In this document: positions 18,004 to 26,572 of the stretch, in pieces
Position numbering within the stretch: position 1 is the stretch's first letter
Layout: each line of letters begins with the position of its first letter
Source of the DNA: Saprospiraceae bacterium
GTDB taxonomy: Bacteria; Bacteroidota; Bacteroidia; Chitinophagales; Saprospiraceae
Reading direction: 5' to 3'
DNA length: 64,000 nt
NCBI GenBank assembly: GCA_020627785.1
Contig: JAHDGF010000023.1
Location: 1 to 64,000, forward strand
The notes under the pieces: generated by a model
Database searches by the model: none
What the model was told of the DNA's origin: nothing
The model's input: only the letters and a program-made list of their open reading frames with translations
Position numbers and translations under genes: made by a program

Positions 18004-18379
18004 AATTGGCAGTTAGCTCTTTCTTAAAGGTAATAGAATTCAACCCAGTATTTAAAAAAAGTGCTTCATGTAAAGCCATAAAGCACTTAAGAAATAATAC
18101 TTATTTCATGGGAATAATCTTCTAGCTTAGGCAATTTTTGGAAGTTGTCTATCATTGCTAGTGTATTCAGTCAACTTATTCAACAATAATTGGAATCGCT
18201 CTCATTATATTATAATTGTAGTTAAAGATTAATTGTAATTCGAAGATATGGCAATTCTTTTGGCTCATACCGCTTAATCGGATGAGCGGTTGAAACAAAA
18301 GAATAAGCGGTCATATTGTCTTCACAAAACCTCAATTCACAGGTTGAATTTGTATTTTGAGCTTACTAAATCAACCAAG
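18004..18379. other. Divergent intergenic region
   Basis: This 376-base stretch separates the minus-strand kinase from the plus-strand CocE-like gene and should hold promoters for both. It contains the minus-strand hairpin with T-run at 18054-18088 and a six-bp inverted repeat ACCGCT/AGCGGT (18069+200 region, 18269-18274 with 18285-18290). A minus-strand TATCTTCG element lies near 18243-18250. Between that element and the T-run is room for a leader or small RNA of about 190 bases. Confidence 0.5.
18054..18088 (-). terminator. Minus-strand terminator upstream of the kinase start
   Basis: On the minus strand an 8-bp stem (18088-18081 with 18066-18059) is followed by a seven-T tract (18060-18054), the form of an intrinsic terminator. 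It lies 51 bases before the kinase start codon at 18003 rather than after any known minus-strand gene. It may end a small RNA or act as an attenuator in the kinase leader. Confidence 0.6.
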
Positions 18380-20269
18380 ATGATTCTACGTACTTTATTT
18401 CTATGCTTTTTATTCCCTATTCTATTAGGCGCTCAAAACTCAGACTCCATATATGTTGCAGAGCACTACGATTTCAGTGAACACTTCATTCCGATGCGGG
18501 ACGGCGTTAAGTTGTACACCATAATTTACACCCCAAAGGACAAAACAAAAAAGTATCCTTTCTTAATGAATCGTACTTGCTATAATGCTTCCAATAAATT
18601 AAACTACAGACTCGGTCGTCAACCTAGTATGAGCTTGGTTCAGGATGGATATATTTTGGTTTATCAAGATGTCAGAGGTAGATATATGTCGGAGGGGACT
18701 TTTGATAATATGAGACCAAATATTGAGGGCAACAAAAAGCGGAAGAAAAAGGAAGTGGATGAAAGTTCAGATACCTATGATACGGTTGAATGGCTTTTAG
18801 AAAACATAGAAAACAATAATGGAAAAGCTGGTCAGTTTGGAATCTCATATCCAGGATTTTATACGACAGCAGCATTGCCGGATGCACATCCAGCTTTGGT
18901 TGCTTCTTCACCACAAGCACCTATTTCAGATTTCTTCTTTGATGACTTTCATCATCATGGAGCCTACCTACAATCATACACACCTGCCTTTGCAGTTTTT
19001 GGATATCAGAAAGATAGTTTGACCAGAACACCATGGTATGGAGAAAAGATTTCAAGGTTTTATAATCAGAACATACCAGATGCCTATGAATGGTACTTAG
19101 ATCAAGGTCCTTTATCTAACATTACAGATTCCTTCCATTTTGACAATTTCTTTTGGGATCAGATCGTAGAGCATCCCAACTATGATGAGTTTTGGCAAGA
19201 CCGTTCGATCCTTCCGCACTTGAGAGGAATTGACCATGCTGTATTAACGGTCGGTGGCTGGTACGATGCCGAAGATTTATATGGACCACTAAATATTTAC
19301 AAAACCATTGAAGAAAATAATCCAAAGGCGAAGAACAAGCTTGTGATGGGTCCTTGGACGCATGGAGATTGGGCGAGACCTACAAAGCAACAGATAGTAA
19401 ATCATATTTATTTTGGCGATGATATTTCTGCTTTTTATCAAGAACAGGTTGAGCTTCCATTCTTTCAAGAGCACCTAAAAGGTACCGCAAAAGCAGAATT
19501 ACCAGAGGCACTTTGTTTTGATACTGGAACAAAGGAATGGAAAGAATTTGAACAATGGCCACCGGAAGATATTCCGGCAGTAACTTTAGGTTTTGAAGCT
19601 GGTGGCAAACTTCTAGTCAATGAAAAAGGTCCAGAAGAAATCACCTTTGATTACACCAGCGATCCCAGCAGACCTGTACCTTATCGATCAGTAACGGAGG
19701 GTCTTACATTTACGCCAAGAAAGTTTATCACCGATGATCAACGACATGCCGCTAGGCGACCAGACGTGATCACTTTCCAGACGGATGTCCTAAATGAAGA
19801 CTTAACAATTGCTGGAGAAATTTTAGCTGAATTATTGGTTTCGATGACGGGGACAGATGCTGACTTTATTGTAAAGCTGATAGATGTCTACCCAGCAGAC
19901 CACCCTCAATATGAGCACAATCCTGACAATATTATTATGGGCGGATATCAGCAACTTGTAAGACATGAAACATTCAGAGGTCGATTTCGAGAAAGCTATG
20001 TTATCCCTAAACCTTTCAAAGAAAATGAGCCGACCTGGGTAAAAGTACCTCTGCAAGATATCTTGCACACCTTTAAAAAAGGGCACAGAGTGATGGTGCA
20101 GATTCATAGTACTTGGTTTCCTTACATTGACAGAAACCCACAAAAATATGTAGACAATATTTTTAAAGCAACGGAAGAAGACTTCATTAAATCTACCATT
20201 TCTGTGCATGGTGCTTCCAGTATCACAGCAGGTGGCAATGCGATTAAAGCTAAAACAAATAAGCCATGA
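18380..20269 (+). CDS. CocE/NonD-family hydrolase (X-Pro dipeptidyl-peptidase-like), secreted
   Basis: The ATG at 18380 gives a signal peptide MILRTLFLCFLFPILLGAQ; an upstream start at 18290 would bury it. The alpha/beta hydrolase core of the S15/CocE family is complete: DVRGRYMSEG, nucleophile Ser near 155 in GISYPGFY, acid Asp near 296-299 in GGWYDAEDLYGP, and His near 327 in GPWTHGDW. The C-terminal jelly-roll (about 420-610) has the family features DFIVKLIDVYP and HRVMVQIHSTWFP. The family cleaves X-Pro dipeptides, or hydrolyses esters or acylated antibiotics. Location in the periplasm suggests peptide scavenging or beta-lactam/acyl turnover. The last four bases overlap the next gene. Confidence 0.9.
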   Translation: MILRTLFLCFLFPILLGAQNSDSIYVAEHYDFSEHFIPMRDGVKLYTIIYTPKDKTKKYPFLMNRTCYNASNKLNYRLGRQPSMSLVQDGYILVYQDVRGRYMSEGTFDNMRPNIEGNKKRKKKEVDESSDTYDTVEWLLENIENNNGKAGQFGISYPGFYTTAALPDAHPALVASSPQAPISDFFFDDFHHHGAYLQSYTPAFAVFGYQKDSLTRTPWYGEKISRFYNQNIPDAYEWYLDQGPLSNITDSFHFDNFFWDQIVEHPNYDEFWQDRSILPHLRGIDHAVLTVGGWYDAEDLYGPLNIYKTIEENNPKAKNKLVMGPWTHGDWARPTKQQIVNHIYFGDDISAFYQEQVELPFFQEHLKGTAKAELPEALCFDTGTKEWKEFEQWPPEDIPAVTLGFEAGGKLLVNEKGPEEITFDYTSDPSRPVPYRSVTEGLTFTPRKFITDDQRHAARRPDVITFQTDVLNEDLTIAGEILAELLVSMTGTDADFIVKLIDVYPADHPQYEHNPDNIIMGGYQQLVRHETFRGRFRESYVIPKPFKENEPTWVKVPLQDILHTFKKGHRVMVQIHSTWFPYIDRNPQKYVDNIFKATEEDFIKSTISVHGASSITAGGNAIKAKTNKP

Positions 20270-20772
20270 GAATTATTCACTTACTTTTTTTTAGCACAGT
20301 CGGTTTTAGTCAAACGAAAGATTTTTCGGAGCAGGTCTCGATAGTCGATAACATTATTAAAACTCTTTATTCTGTAATCTCAGGAGATAAAGGAGTTGAA
20401 AGAGACTGGGATCTTTTCCGGCAGCTCTTTTATGACAATGCCATGTTGATCCCACTGGGAAAAAGCAAGGAAGGCAAGATTGAAGCAAGGTATATGTCCC
20501 CAGAAGATTATATCCAAGGTTCTGGGGAGTATCTAATAAATAATGGATTTATTGAAGAGGAAATCCACAGGGTAACTGATAGTTTTGGTAAGATCACTCA
20601 AGTCTTTTCAACATATCAGGCCTTTAAATCTAGTACGGATAAAGAGCCCTTTGTAAGAGGAATTAATAGCATTCAATTAATGAAGGATGTAGACCGATGG
20701 TGGATCCTGAACATCAGTTGGGATAGTGAAAGTGAAGAACAGAAGATTCCACGAAAGTATTTACCAAAGTAA
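20266..20772 (+). CDS. Secreted NTF2-like protein
   Basis: A short signal peptide (MRIIHLLFFSTVGFSQ) leads a domain of about 150 residues with NTF2/SnoaL-like features: an N-terminal helix ending with LYSVISGDKGVERDWDLFRQLF, then YDNAMLIPLG and a long strand pair (ITQVFSTYQAF and INSIQLMKDVDRWWILNISWD). Such cone-shaped folds can be enzymes or ligand-binding accessories; no catalytic residues are evident. The ATG overlaps the CocE-like gene by four bases (ATGA), so translation is coupled and a joint periplasmic role is likely. It ends 26 bases before the stop of a convergent gene. Confidence 0.7.
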   Translation: MRIIHLLFFSTVGFSQTKDFSEQVSIVDNIIKTLYSVISGDKGVERDWDLFRQLFYDNAMLIPLGKSKEGKIEARYMSPEDYIQGSGEYLINNGFIEEEIHRVTDSFGKITQVFSTYQAFKSSTDKEPFVRGINSIQLMKDVDRWWILNISWDSESEEQKIPRKYLPK

Positions 20773-20798
20773 TTTTAGTAGCATTAGCTCGTCAAAAA

Positions 20799-22031
20799 TC
20801 AAAACTTCAATTCAGACTTCAAGGCCTTCCCAGCCTCATTCCAAATAATGATATCAAAATCAGAAGAATCTAAAACTAAGGTCACTTTTTTATTATTGGT
20901 TTCTTGAATATCATAAGGAACCGCACCTCCAATTTTCTCTCCTTTCTTATACGCAAAAACCAAACATGGTCCTTCAATTTCTGCCTCTTCAAAAGAGAAT
21001 TCGACCGCTCGACGGTCACCATATATCATCCAAGCTGGTCTATTATACTTGTTACTCCGTGGATGGAACACCGCCACATCAAACCAAGCTCCATCCCTAT
21101 ATTGGGCAAATAACTTCCCATCTGAATTCACGAATACACTAGGCTCCTTAACATCGGTCAATTGATAAAATGGATCTTCCAATGTTCGCTTACTTTTTTC
21201 TGAATAAAGAACTTGATTGATCGTCAAAGGATTTATCCCTGTAAATTCAGTTAGCCTACCTGCCATTGCCTTACCCCACTTATTACCCACATTCCCTTCA
21301 TATCCATGATCATATCCACAATGAATAAGGATTTTTTCATTCGGATTTTTCTCAAGATAAGCTTGAATATTTTTTGCTTGATTAATTTCTCTACCCTTCC
21401 CATTTTCATGTCCCCGGCTTTCATAACCGAATAAATTAAATCCCATATTATGAGCTACCCTGAGAAGGTTTCCAAATTGAGGTTCTCTACTATAATAACC
21501 AGATAAAATGGTAGGATATCCATTAAGCTGCATTAAGGAATCAGTTTTAGGACTTGCAAAATATGTTTCCAATCCCAAGTGTTTAAATCCTTGATCTTTG
21601 AGGCCTGCTAGTAATTGAGTTGTAAATACTCGATGCTGTGATAAATGATGCGCCTCATTAACTATCACTACTTGATGTTCCTTTGATTGATTCAATATAT
21701 ACTGAATGGCACTTTCCCTTTTATAAAGCGCAAAGCTATCCTTTTGTAGTTGTGTCAATTCTTTACTATCCTTTCTATCCCCATCCCATATCTTATGGAC
21801 CTGTTCCACATTTCCAACATATGAAAATTCACTAGCAGCTGCCTGCGACCCCTTTGTTGAAAGAATGGAGTCAATGATGTGTTTTGAAAATTTATACGGA
21901 GTATCTTCCCAATCAAAGCCTTCAACAACAAATTCATAATCTATAAATGATGGACTTTTTACTTTCGCTTTCTTTTTTTGAGTACAGCTCAAGGCAAATA
22001 TTAGTAAGCAGAAGTAGAGTAGGTTTTTCAT
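20799..22031 (-). CDS. Lipoprotein, ChaN/EreA-like superfamily
   Basis: The N-terminus ends FALSCTQ, a lipobox, followed by a Lys-rich tether. Residues about 125-300 have a pattern like the ChaN/TIKI/erythromycin-esterase superfamily: VVIVNEAHHLSQHRVFT (acidic and His residues in the position of GExxH), GFKHLGLET, NMGFNLFGYES and KILIHCGYDHGYEG. These folds include haem-binding ChaN, metallo-proteases and erythromycin esterases, so the specific activity is open. The C-terminal part has DRRAVEF and a short beta-sheet region. The gene stands alone, convergent with the NTF2-like gene and with a 213-base upstream region. Confidence 0.55.
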   Translation of the reverse strand: MKNLLYFCLLIFALSCTQKKKAKVKSPSFIDYEFVVEGFDWEDTPYKFSKHIIDSILSTKGSQAAASEFSYVGNVEQVHKIWDGDRKDSKELTQLQKDSFALYKRESAIQYILNQSKEHQVVIVNEAHHLSQHRVFTTQLLAGLKDQGFKHLGLETYFASPKTDSLMQLNGYPTILSGYYSREPQFGNLLRVAHNMGFNLFGYESRGHENGKGREINQAKNIQAYLEKNPNEKILIHCGYDHGYEGNVGNKWGKAMAGRLTEFTGINPLTINQVLYSEKSKRTLEDPFYQLTDVKEPSVFVNSDGKLFAQYRDGAWFDVAVFHPRSNKYNRPAWMIYGDRRAVEFSFEEAEIEGPCLVFAYKKGEKIGGAVPYDIQETNNKKVTLVLDSSDFDIIIWNEAGKALKSELKF

Positions 22032-22244
22032 ATTAATGGATCAAATTCTAAAGAGGAATGGTGGGTAGACATAATGATTTTAATATAAAATTATTAAACA
22101 ATTTGTTAATCAAGAATATGACATTTTCAGATTTCTATTCTATAACCCCCAATTTTGAACCCAGCACTTCAAAAAAATTTACCCTGATTGCAACCCCAAG
22201 CCACTTTTTAGACACTTATTTAGTATAAGACCAAAACAAGACCA

Positions 22245-23039
22245 ATGAAAAAGATTGCTATCCAACTTCTTTTCAGCTGTTGCTTTATTTCAGTAGCATC
22301 AGCGCAAAACGATGCCCCATCAAATTCAAATAATAGGATTGGAATTCAAATAGGTTATGATCAGGGCGTGCTTCAAGATCAAAACTTTTCTAACCTTAAC
22401 TACAATCTTAATGGCTTAAACCTCGCCTTATCTTACGAAAGATATTCGTCAGAAAATAAATATTCCTTCTATGGGAGATTATTATTTCAATCTGCATTAC
22501 TAAGCACCTCTGTTTCAAATTCGTTTGAAAGTTCTTCGCTTGGTGGGGGCCTTGAATTAGGCTTATTCCGAAATATTGGCAAGTTTGGGTCTTCGGATAA
22601 ATTATCATTTGATATTGGATTAAGATATGGAAGTAGTCTTGATTATTTAGATTGGAATTATCAAGATTCATTCAGTTTTACCGGTGTACACGGCCTAGCT
22701 ATGCTTGCGCAAATTCAATACTCCGTAAATGGCAAGCAGTCTATTTATTCAAGACTAGCGATCCCTTTCTTACAGATATTAGTAAGGCCCCCTTACAATA
22801 CGATTGATGAATTCATTTTTGAAAATGAAGATAAGGTTCTCAAGTTGGCATTTACTGGAGAATTCAATAGCTTCAATAAATATCAAGCCTTTGATTGGAC
22901 CACTGGTTATCGAGGAAAAATAAATGATCGTTTGGAATTAGATCTTAGCTATAACCTAAAATTGCAAAATGTCCGAAAAGAGAAAAGCATGGCCCAATTC
23001 AAGAATCAATTTAATGTAGGACTTAATTTAAACTTTTAA
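22245..23039 (+). CDS. Outer-membrane beta-barrel protein
   Basis: A signal peptide (ending SVASAQ) is followed by about 240 residues of alternating hydrophobic and polar residues with aromatic girdles, e.g. GLNLALSYERYSSENKYSFYGRL in amphipathic strands. The C-terminus QFNVGLNLNF ends in Phe, as expected for BAM-inserted porins. Ten or so strands are plausible. There is no channel-specific motif. It ends 2 bases before the S41 peptidase lipoprotein gene, so the two are one operon; I cannot say what passes through the barrel. Confidence 0.7.
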   Translation: MKKIAIQLLFSCCFISVASAQNDAPSNSNNRIGIQIGYDQGVLQDQNFSNLNYNLNGLNLALSYERYSSENKYSFYGRLLFQSALLSTSVSNSFESSSLGGGLELGLFRNIGKFGSSDKLSFDIGLRYGSSLDYLDWNYQDSFSFTGVHGLAMLAQIQYSVNGKQSIYSRLAIPFLQILVRPPYNTIDEFIFENEDKVLKLAFTGEFNSFNKYQAFDWTTGYRGKINDRLELDLSYNLKLQNVRKEKSMAQFKNQFNVGLNLNF

Positions 23040-23041
23040 TC

Positions 23042-24076
23042 ATGAAGCGAATTATATCAAGCCTAATACTATTTGCTTTATTGACTTCTTGCGAAAGCAT
23101 AGTTGTTGATGAAAATCAAATGAATACACCCATTAATAATTTCGAATTACTTTGGAATGACATTGACAAAAACTATGGTCTCTTTGGAGTGAGGAACATA
23201 AACTGGGATAGCCTCTATTCAATCTATAGACCACAAATTAATGATCAAATGACTGATCAAGAATTGTGGGATTCAATCACTGAAATGCTTGAAGAATTGG
23301 ATGATGGGCATACTTCCATTAACAATGAAACGGAATCATTTATTTCAGGATACGAATTCAATGGAAAATCAATACCAGAGTATAGCAAAAGCCTAATCAC
23401 CGATAAATACCTAGACTGGCGAATTGAAGTAGAGGGAGAAGAAAATTTATCTTACGGAAAAATTCAAGGAAAGGACATTGGATACATCTACCTAGGTCAA
23501 GAAGGTGGCAGAAATTCGGATGTAATTGCAGAAATCATTGAAGAACTCCAGTCTTTCAAAGCCATTATTTTTGACATAAGACAGAATGTTGGTGGTAGTG
23601 ATAAATACTCATTCAGAATGGCGGGAGCCTTTGCGGATAAAAGCTATCTCGCCTATACATCAGAGACTAGAAATGGACCAACCCATGAGGAATTCGGTGA
23701 CAAAGTTGAATTCTATACAGAACCTATTGGAGATTTTCAATATACCAAACCAGTTATGGTATTAACAGACCGACGAACCATAAGTGCGGGAGAAGTATTC
23801 TTAATCCATATGAAAAATTTACCTCAAGTTGAGCAACTGGGTGACACCACTGCCGGTGATTTTTCGGCCACCTCAGTCAGAAGATTCTTACCCAATGGAT
23901 GGACCTACAACTATTCTATCCAAAAGTTACTATTACCCGACGGAACTAGTTTGGATGGTATTGGTCACATTCCAGATGTTTATTTGAAAAATAGCATTGA
24001 GGACATAGAACAAGGAAATGATACAGTGTTGGAAGGTACCTTTGTACATCTACTGCAAAAATATGGAATTGAATAG
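23042..24076 (+). CDS. S41-family peptidase lipoprotein
   Basis: The sequence starts with a lipoprotein signal (LLTSCESIVVD). A short tricorn-type helical cap (about 30-100) has WDSLYSIYRPQIN and EELDDGHTSI. The catalytic core has IGYIYLGQEGG, AIIFDIRQNVGGSD and the nucleophile region DRRTISAGEVF near residue 250, with Ser as nucleophile. C-terminal-processing peptidases of this type cut C-terminal tails in the periplasm. No PDZ domain is obvious. It is directly after the outer-membrane barrel gene (2-base gap), suggesting coupled expression. Confidence 0.87.
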   Translation: MKRIISSLILFALLTSCESIVVDENQMNTPINNFELLWNDIDKNYGLFGVRNINWDSLYSIYRPQINDQMTDQELWDSITEMLEELDDGHTSINNETESFISGYEFNGKSIPEYSKSLITDKYLDWRIEVEGEENLSYGKIQGKDIGYIYLGQEGGRNSDVIAEIIEELQSFKAIIFDIRQNVGGSDKYSFRMAGAFADKSYLAYTSETRNGPTHEEFGDKVEFYTEPIGDFQYTKPVMVLTDRRTISAGEVFLIHMKNLPQVEQLGDTTAGDFSATSVRRFLPNGWTYNYSIQKLLLPDGTSLDGIGHIPDVYLKNSIEDIEQGNDTVLEGTFVHLLQKYGIE

Positions 24077-24209
24077 GGGAAGAAAATTCAGTGAGGTTTC
24101 ATTTAGAGGAACAAAGTCGCAATGAATTAAATTTGTTTTTCATGTTCGCTTTAGACCTATATAATTTAGACACTAAGATTGAAAACTGAGGAAGTGTACC
24201 TATTGATTA

Positions 24210-24235
24210 ATAGAAATAATTAAAACTATTTCTAT
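24210..24235. terminator. AT-rich hairpin between convergent genes
   Basis: A perfect 9-bp stem (24210-24218 with 24227-24235) and an eight-base loop sit between the plus-strand S41 gene and the minus-strand gene at 24232. It overlaps that gene's stop. The stem is AU-rich, so termination would be weak, but position supports a shared terminator. Confidence 0.4.
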
Positions 24236-24888
24236 ATACTTCTTTTCTTCCATTCCCTCAGACTATTATCTTTCATTGGATAGTCAAACCAATGTGTTTT
24301 TAAATAAGCCTTATCTAAAATCAAATCCTCAGTTCCAAACAAAACTTCGTAACCTTCGTGCCCGACATTGTAGTGGCAATATATACACTTCCCATCAGAA
24401 AGCTTAGTCATTATGGCACAATCAACATCAATTTCATATTTGACTTGAATCACTGGATCAGTCCCATCATACTCCTCGAAATCTGTATAATGATCCTCTC
24501 CTGCTTCTTTCAAACAAAAGATATCGAAACCTTTGATCGTCACATTATCCATAGTATTACCAGTTACAATTCCCTCTAAGGCTCTTCGTGAAGCATGTCT
24601 TTCACCATAGTCATTAAACTCCAACTTAGCACTTGAAAAATCTAGCTCAGGAACAACACGTTCGTAAGGTTTAATTTTCAATTCCAACTCGTACAAATTG
24701 TCCCAATTAGAATTTCGTAGTAATATTCGTGGATTAGCCATTCCGCGAAAACCAAATTGAATTAAGTCTACACTGTGAACGCTTAAATATGCACCTTTTG
24801 GAATGTAAATTCCATTGAACAATAATTCATCATTGTTAAGGACATGATTGGGAATTGATTCCCATTTATCAATTATTTTATTCGCCAT
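24232..24888 (-). CDS. Uncharacterised protein
   Basis: The 218-residue protein has no signal peptide and no motif that I recognise. It begins MANKIIDKWESIPNH and is mostly beta-strand-like, with many aromatic residues, e.g. LFNGIYIPKGAYLSVHSV and MANPRILLRNSNWDNLY. A central acidic loop (HYTDFEEYDGTDP) and a Cys pair (CIYCHYNVGHEGYEVLF) could hold a metal, though this is weak evidence. It may be an immunity or accessory protein; no neighbour supports this. The minus-strand gene at 24921 lies 32 bases upstream, so the two may share a transcript. Confidence 0.6.
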   Translation of the reverse strand: MANKIIDKWESIPNHVLNNDELLFNGIYIPKGAYLSVHSVDLIQFGFRGMANPRILLRNSNWDNLYELELKIKPYERVVPELDFSSAKLEFNDYGERHASRRALEGIVTGNTMDNVTIKGFDIFCLKEAGEDHYTDFEEYDGTDPVIQVKYEIDVDCAIMTKLSDGKCIYCHYNVGHEGYEVLFGTEDLILDKAYLKTHWFDYPMKDNSLREWKKRSI

Positions 24889-24920
24889 TCTAGAACTTGA
24901 GAATATTTGTTTTATGACTT

Positions 24921-25838
24921 CTAAATCTTTTGAAACTTTAAAAGTTGATAGTGTTTACTTTGTTTTAGTTGATCAAGCAACTGAAAATTTGCATTTTCGA
25001 TGGTAGAAATTATTTTTGTTAATTCCATGCTTTTAGGACAAATTGTATTTGCCTTATTCGATGACGCATCAGGTTCTAAAATTATTAACTCACCATTTTG
25101 CGAAAGCGCAGAATGCAAGGTATTTAATTTAGACTTCTTATTTTTAAGATGGTGGAATACATTTCTGACAATTATTCGATCGTAAACCTCTTCCTCCATT
25201 TCCCAATTACCAGTTTTGACATTTTCTATATTAATGTTTGACTCGACCATTCTCAATTGCTCTGACATCTCAAATAGAAGTTTACCGTTGGGAATACTCA
25301 AGGTTAAATTGACCCCTTCGTTAATCATGCAAATCAATAAAGGAACCATTCCAGTTCCTCCTTCAATATATAGCAATCTATCTTTTGGTTTAATATCATA
25401 GAATTCAAGTTCCTTAAAGATTTTGGGTTCCGGATTTAAAGAATAAGGATGGTTGGAATGAAAAATACTTTCAAAAACTAAATGTAAAAGTTCAATACTG
25501 TTAGAGATAACTTGAATATCTGAAGCCGTAATATATTTTTCGATACCAATGGATTCAAATCGTTTATAAACCTTTTTTAAAATGTACTCGTCTTCAAAAT
25601 TAAATTGCCTTTTTAATTCACCGACAGTTTTCACTGCGCCATAAAATTCGTCACTTTGAAACTGAGCATCACCCCATTTCGAAGTGGTTTCTTGAAGTTT
25701 CAATAATTCAGTTGAATCCTTAACGAGTAGATGACGTAACTTGGAAAGTTGATCAATAATTTTTGGAGTGTATATTGATTGTCCAATACAACTTACTGAA
25801 AGCAGTAAAGCAATCGTTAAAGGTGTAATGAACTTCAT
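24921..25838 (-). CDS. Class I methyltransferase-like protein with signal sequence
   Basis: Residues 1-19 look like a signal peptide or lipoprotein signal (LLLSVSCIGQ). A helical N-terminal region follows. Residues about 155-300 show a class I methyltransferase pattern: a degenerate SAM loop YIEGGTGMVPLL, an acidic/polar motif II region, the motif IIVRNVFHHLKNKKSKL and the strand GELIILEPD. SAM is a cytoplasmic cofactor, so a methyltransferase fold with an export signal is odd; it may bind another ligand or be inactive, or the first residues may be a membrane anchor facing inwards. It lies between a LytTR regulator and an unknown protein on the same strand (44-base and 32-base gaps). Confidence 0.6.
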   Translation of the reverse strand: MKFITPLTIALLLSVSCIGQSIYTPKIIDQLSKLRHLLVKDSTELLKLQETTSKWGDAQFQSDEFYGAVKTVGELKRQFNFEDEYILKKVYKRFESIGIEKYITASDIQVISNSIELLHLVFESIFHSNHPYSLNPEPKIFKELEFYDIKPKDRLLYIEGGTGMVPLLICMINEGVNLTLSIPNGKLLFEMSEQLRMVESNINIENVKTGNWEMEEEVYDRIIVRNVFHHLKNKKSKLNTLHSALSQNGELIILEPDASSNKANTICPKSMELTKIISTIENANFQLLDQLKQSKHYQLLKFQKI

Positions 25839-25882
25839 TATTGAAATTGATTTTGTAGTAAAAAAAGTAGGATGCTTCTAAA

Positions 25883-26572
25883 TTAAAAATTATTCTTGTA
25901 ACGAACGCGAAAGTTACTAGCATAGGTAGCTCCTAAAGGTAATTCTTCATCCTTGATGATTACGAATTTTGTTGAAACCGATTCAACCTTATTTATATTA
26001 ATTATGTAGGATCTGTGAATACGGATAAATGCATGTTGCTTTAATTCTTCTGCATAAGAGGATAAAGAACCTAAAGAAATAATTTTACCCCCCTCCGTTT
26101 TCCAATAGAGGTATTCTTGCATCCCTTTTATATAAAGAACATCATTGAGTTTACATCGAACCAAATCACGCCCTTCTTTCAAAATGATAAAATTTTCATT
26201 TTCCTGGGGTAAGGAGTAATGATTTTTAAATTTATCAATGGCCATCTTAAACCGATCAAACTCGATGGGTTTTAATAAATAATCTACAGCATTTAAATTA
26301 AATCCCTCAACTGCATATTCAGAAAACGCAGTAGTAAAAATAAGAAGGCTTTTATGTCCGATACGTTTTGCAAAATCTAATCCACTCAGGCCTGGCAAAT
26401 TTATGTCAAGAAAAAATAGATCACATTTTACTAATAATTTAGAATCAATGGCCTCTTGTACCGTTGCAAAAGCTCCGAGCAGATTTAAAGAATCAAATTT
26501 ACGAACATACTCTTCAAGTTTTAATCTTGCGAGATATTCATCTTCTATTATTATGCAATGAGTTGTCTTCAA
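25883..26572 (-). CDS. LytTR-family response regulator
   Basis: The receiver domain holds the acidic pair in IIIEDE, the phospho-acceptor Asp56 in FFLDINLPG, a Thr in FTTAFSEYA and Lys in LLKPI. A LytTR domain follows (about 130-229) with FIRIHRSYIININKV and the ending LPLGATYASNFR, typical of the DNA-binding fold. The start codon overlaps the last 4 bases of the kinase gene upstream (26569), so they are translated together. It is a separate pair from that at 14314-18003, with a different sensor type. Targets are unknown; the exported methyltransferase-like gene downstream is the nearest candidate. Confidence 0.93.
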   Translation of the reverse strand: MKTTHCIIIEDEYLARLKLEEYVRKFDSLNLLGAFATVQEAIDSKLLVKCDLFFLDINLPGLSGLDFAKRIGHKSLLIFTTAFSEYAVEGFNLNAVDYLLKPIEFDRFKMAIDKFKNHYSLPQENENFIILKEGRDLVRCKLNDVLYIKGMQEYLYWKTEGGKIISLGSLSSYAEELKQHAFIRIHRSYIININKVESVSTKFVIIKDEELPLGATYASNFRVRYKNNF

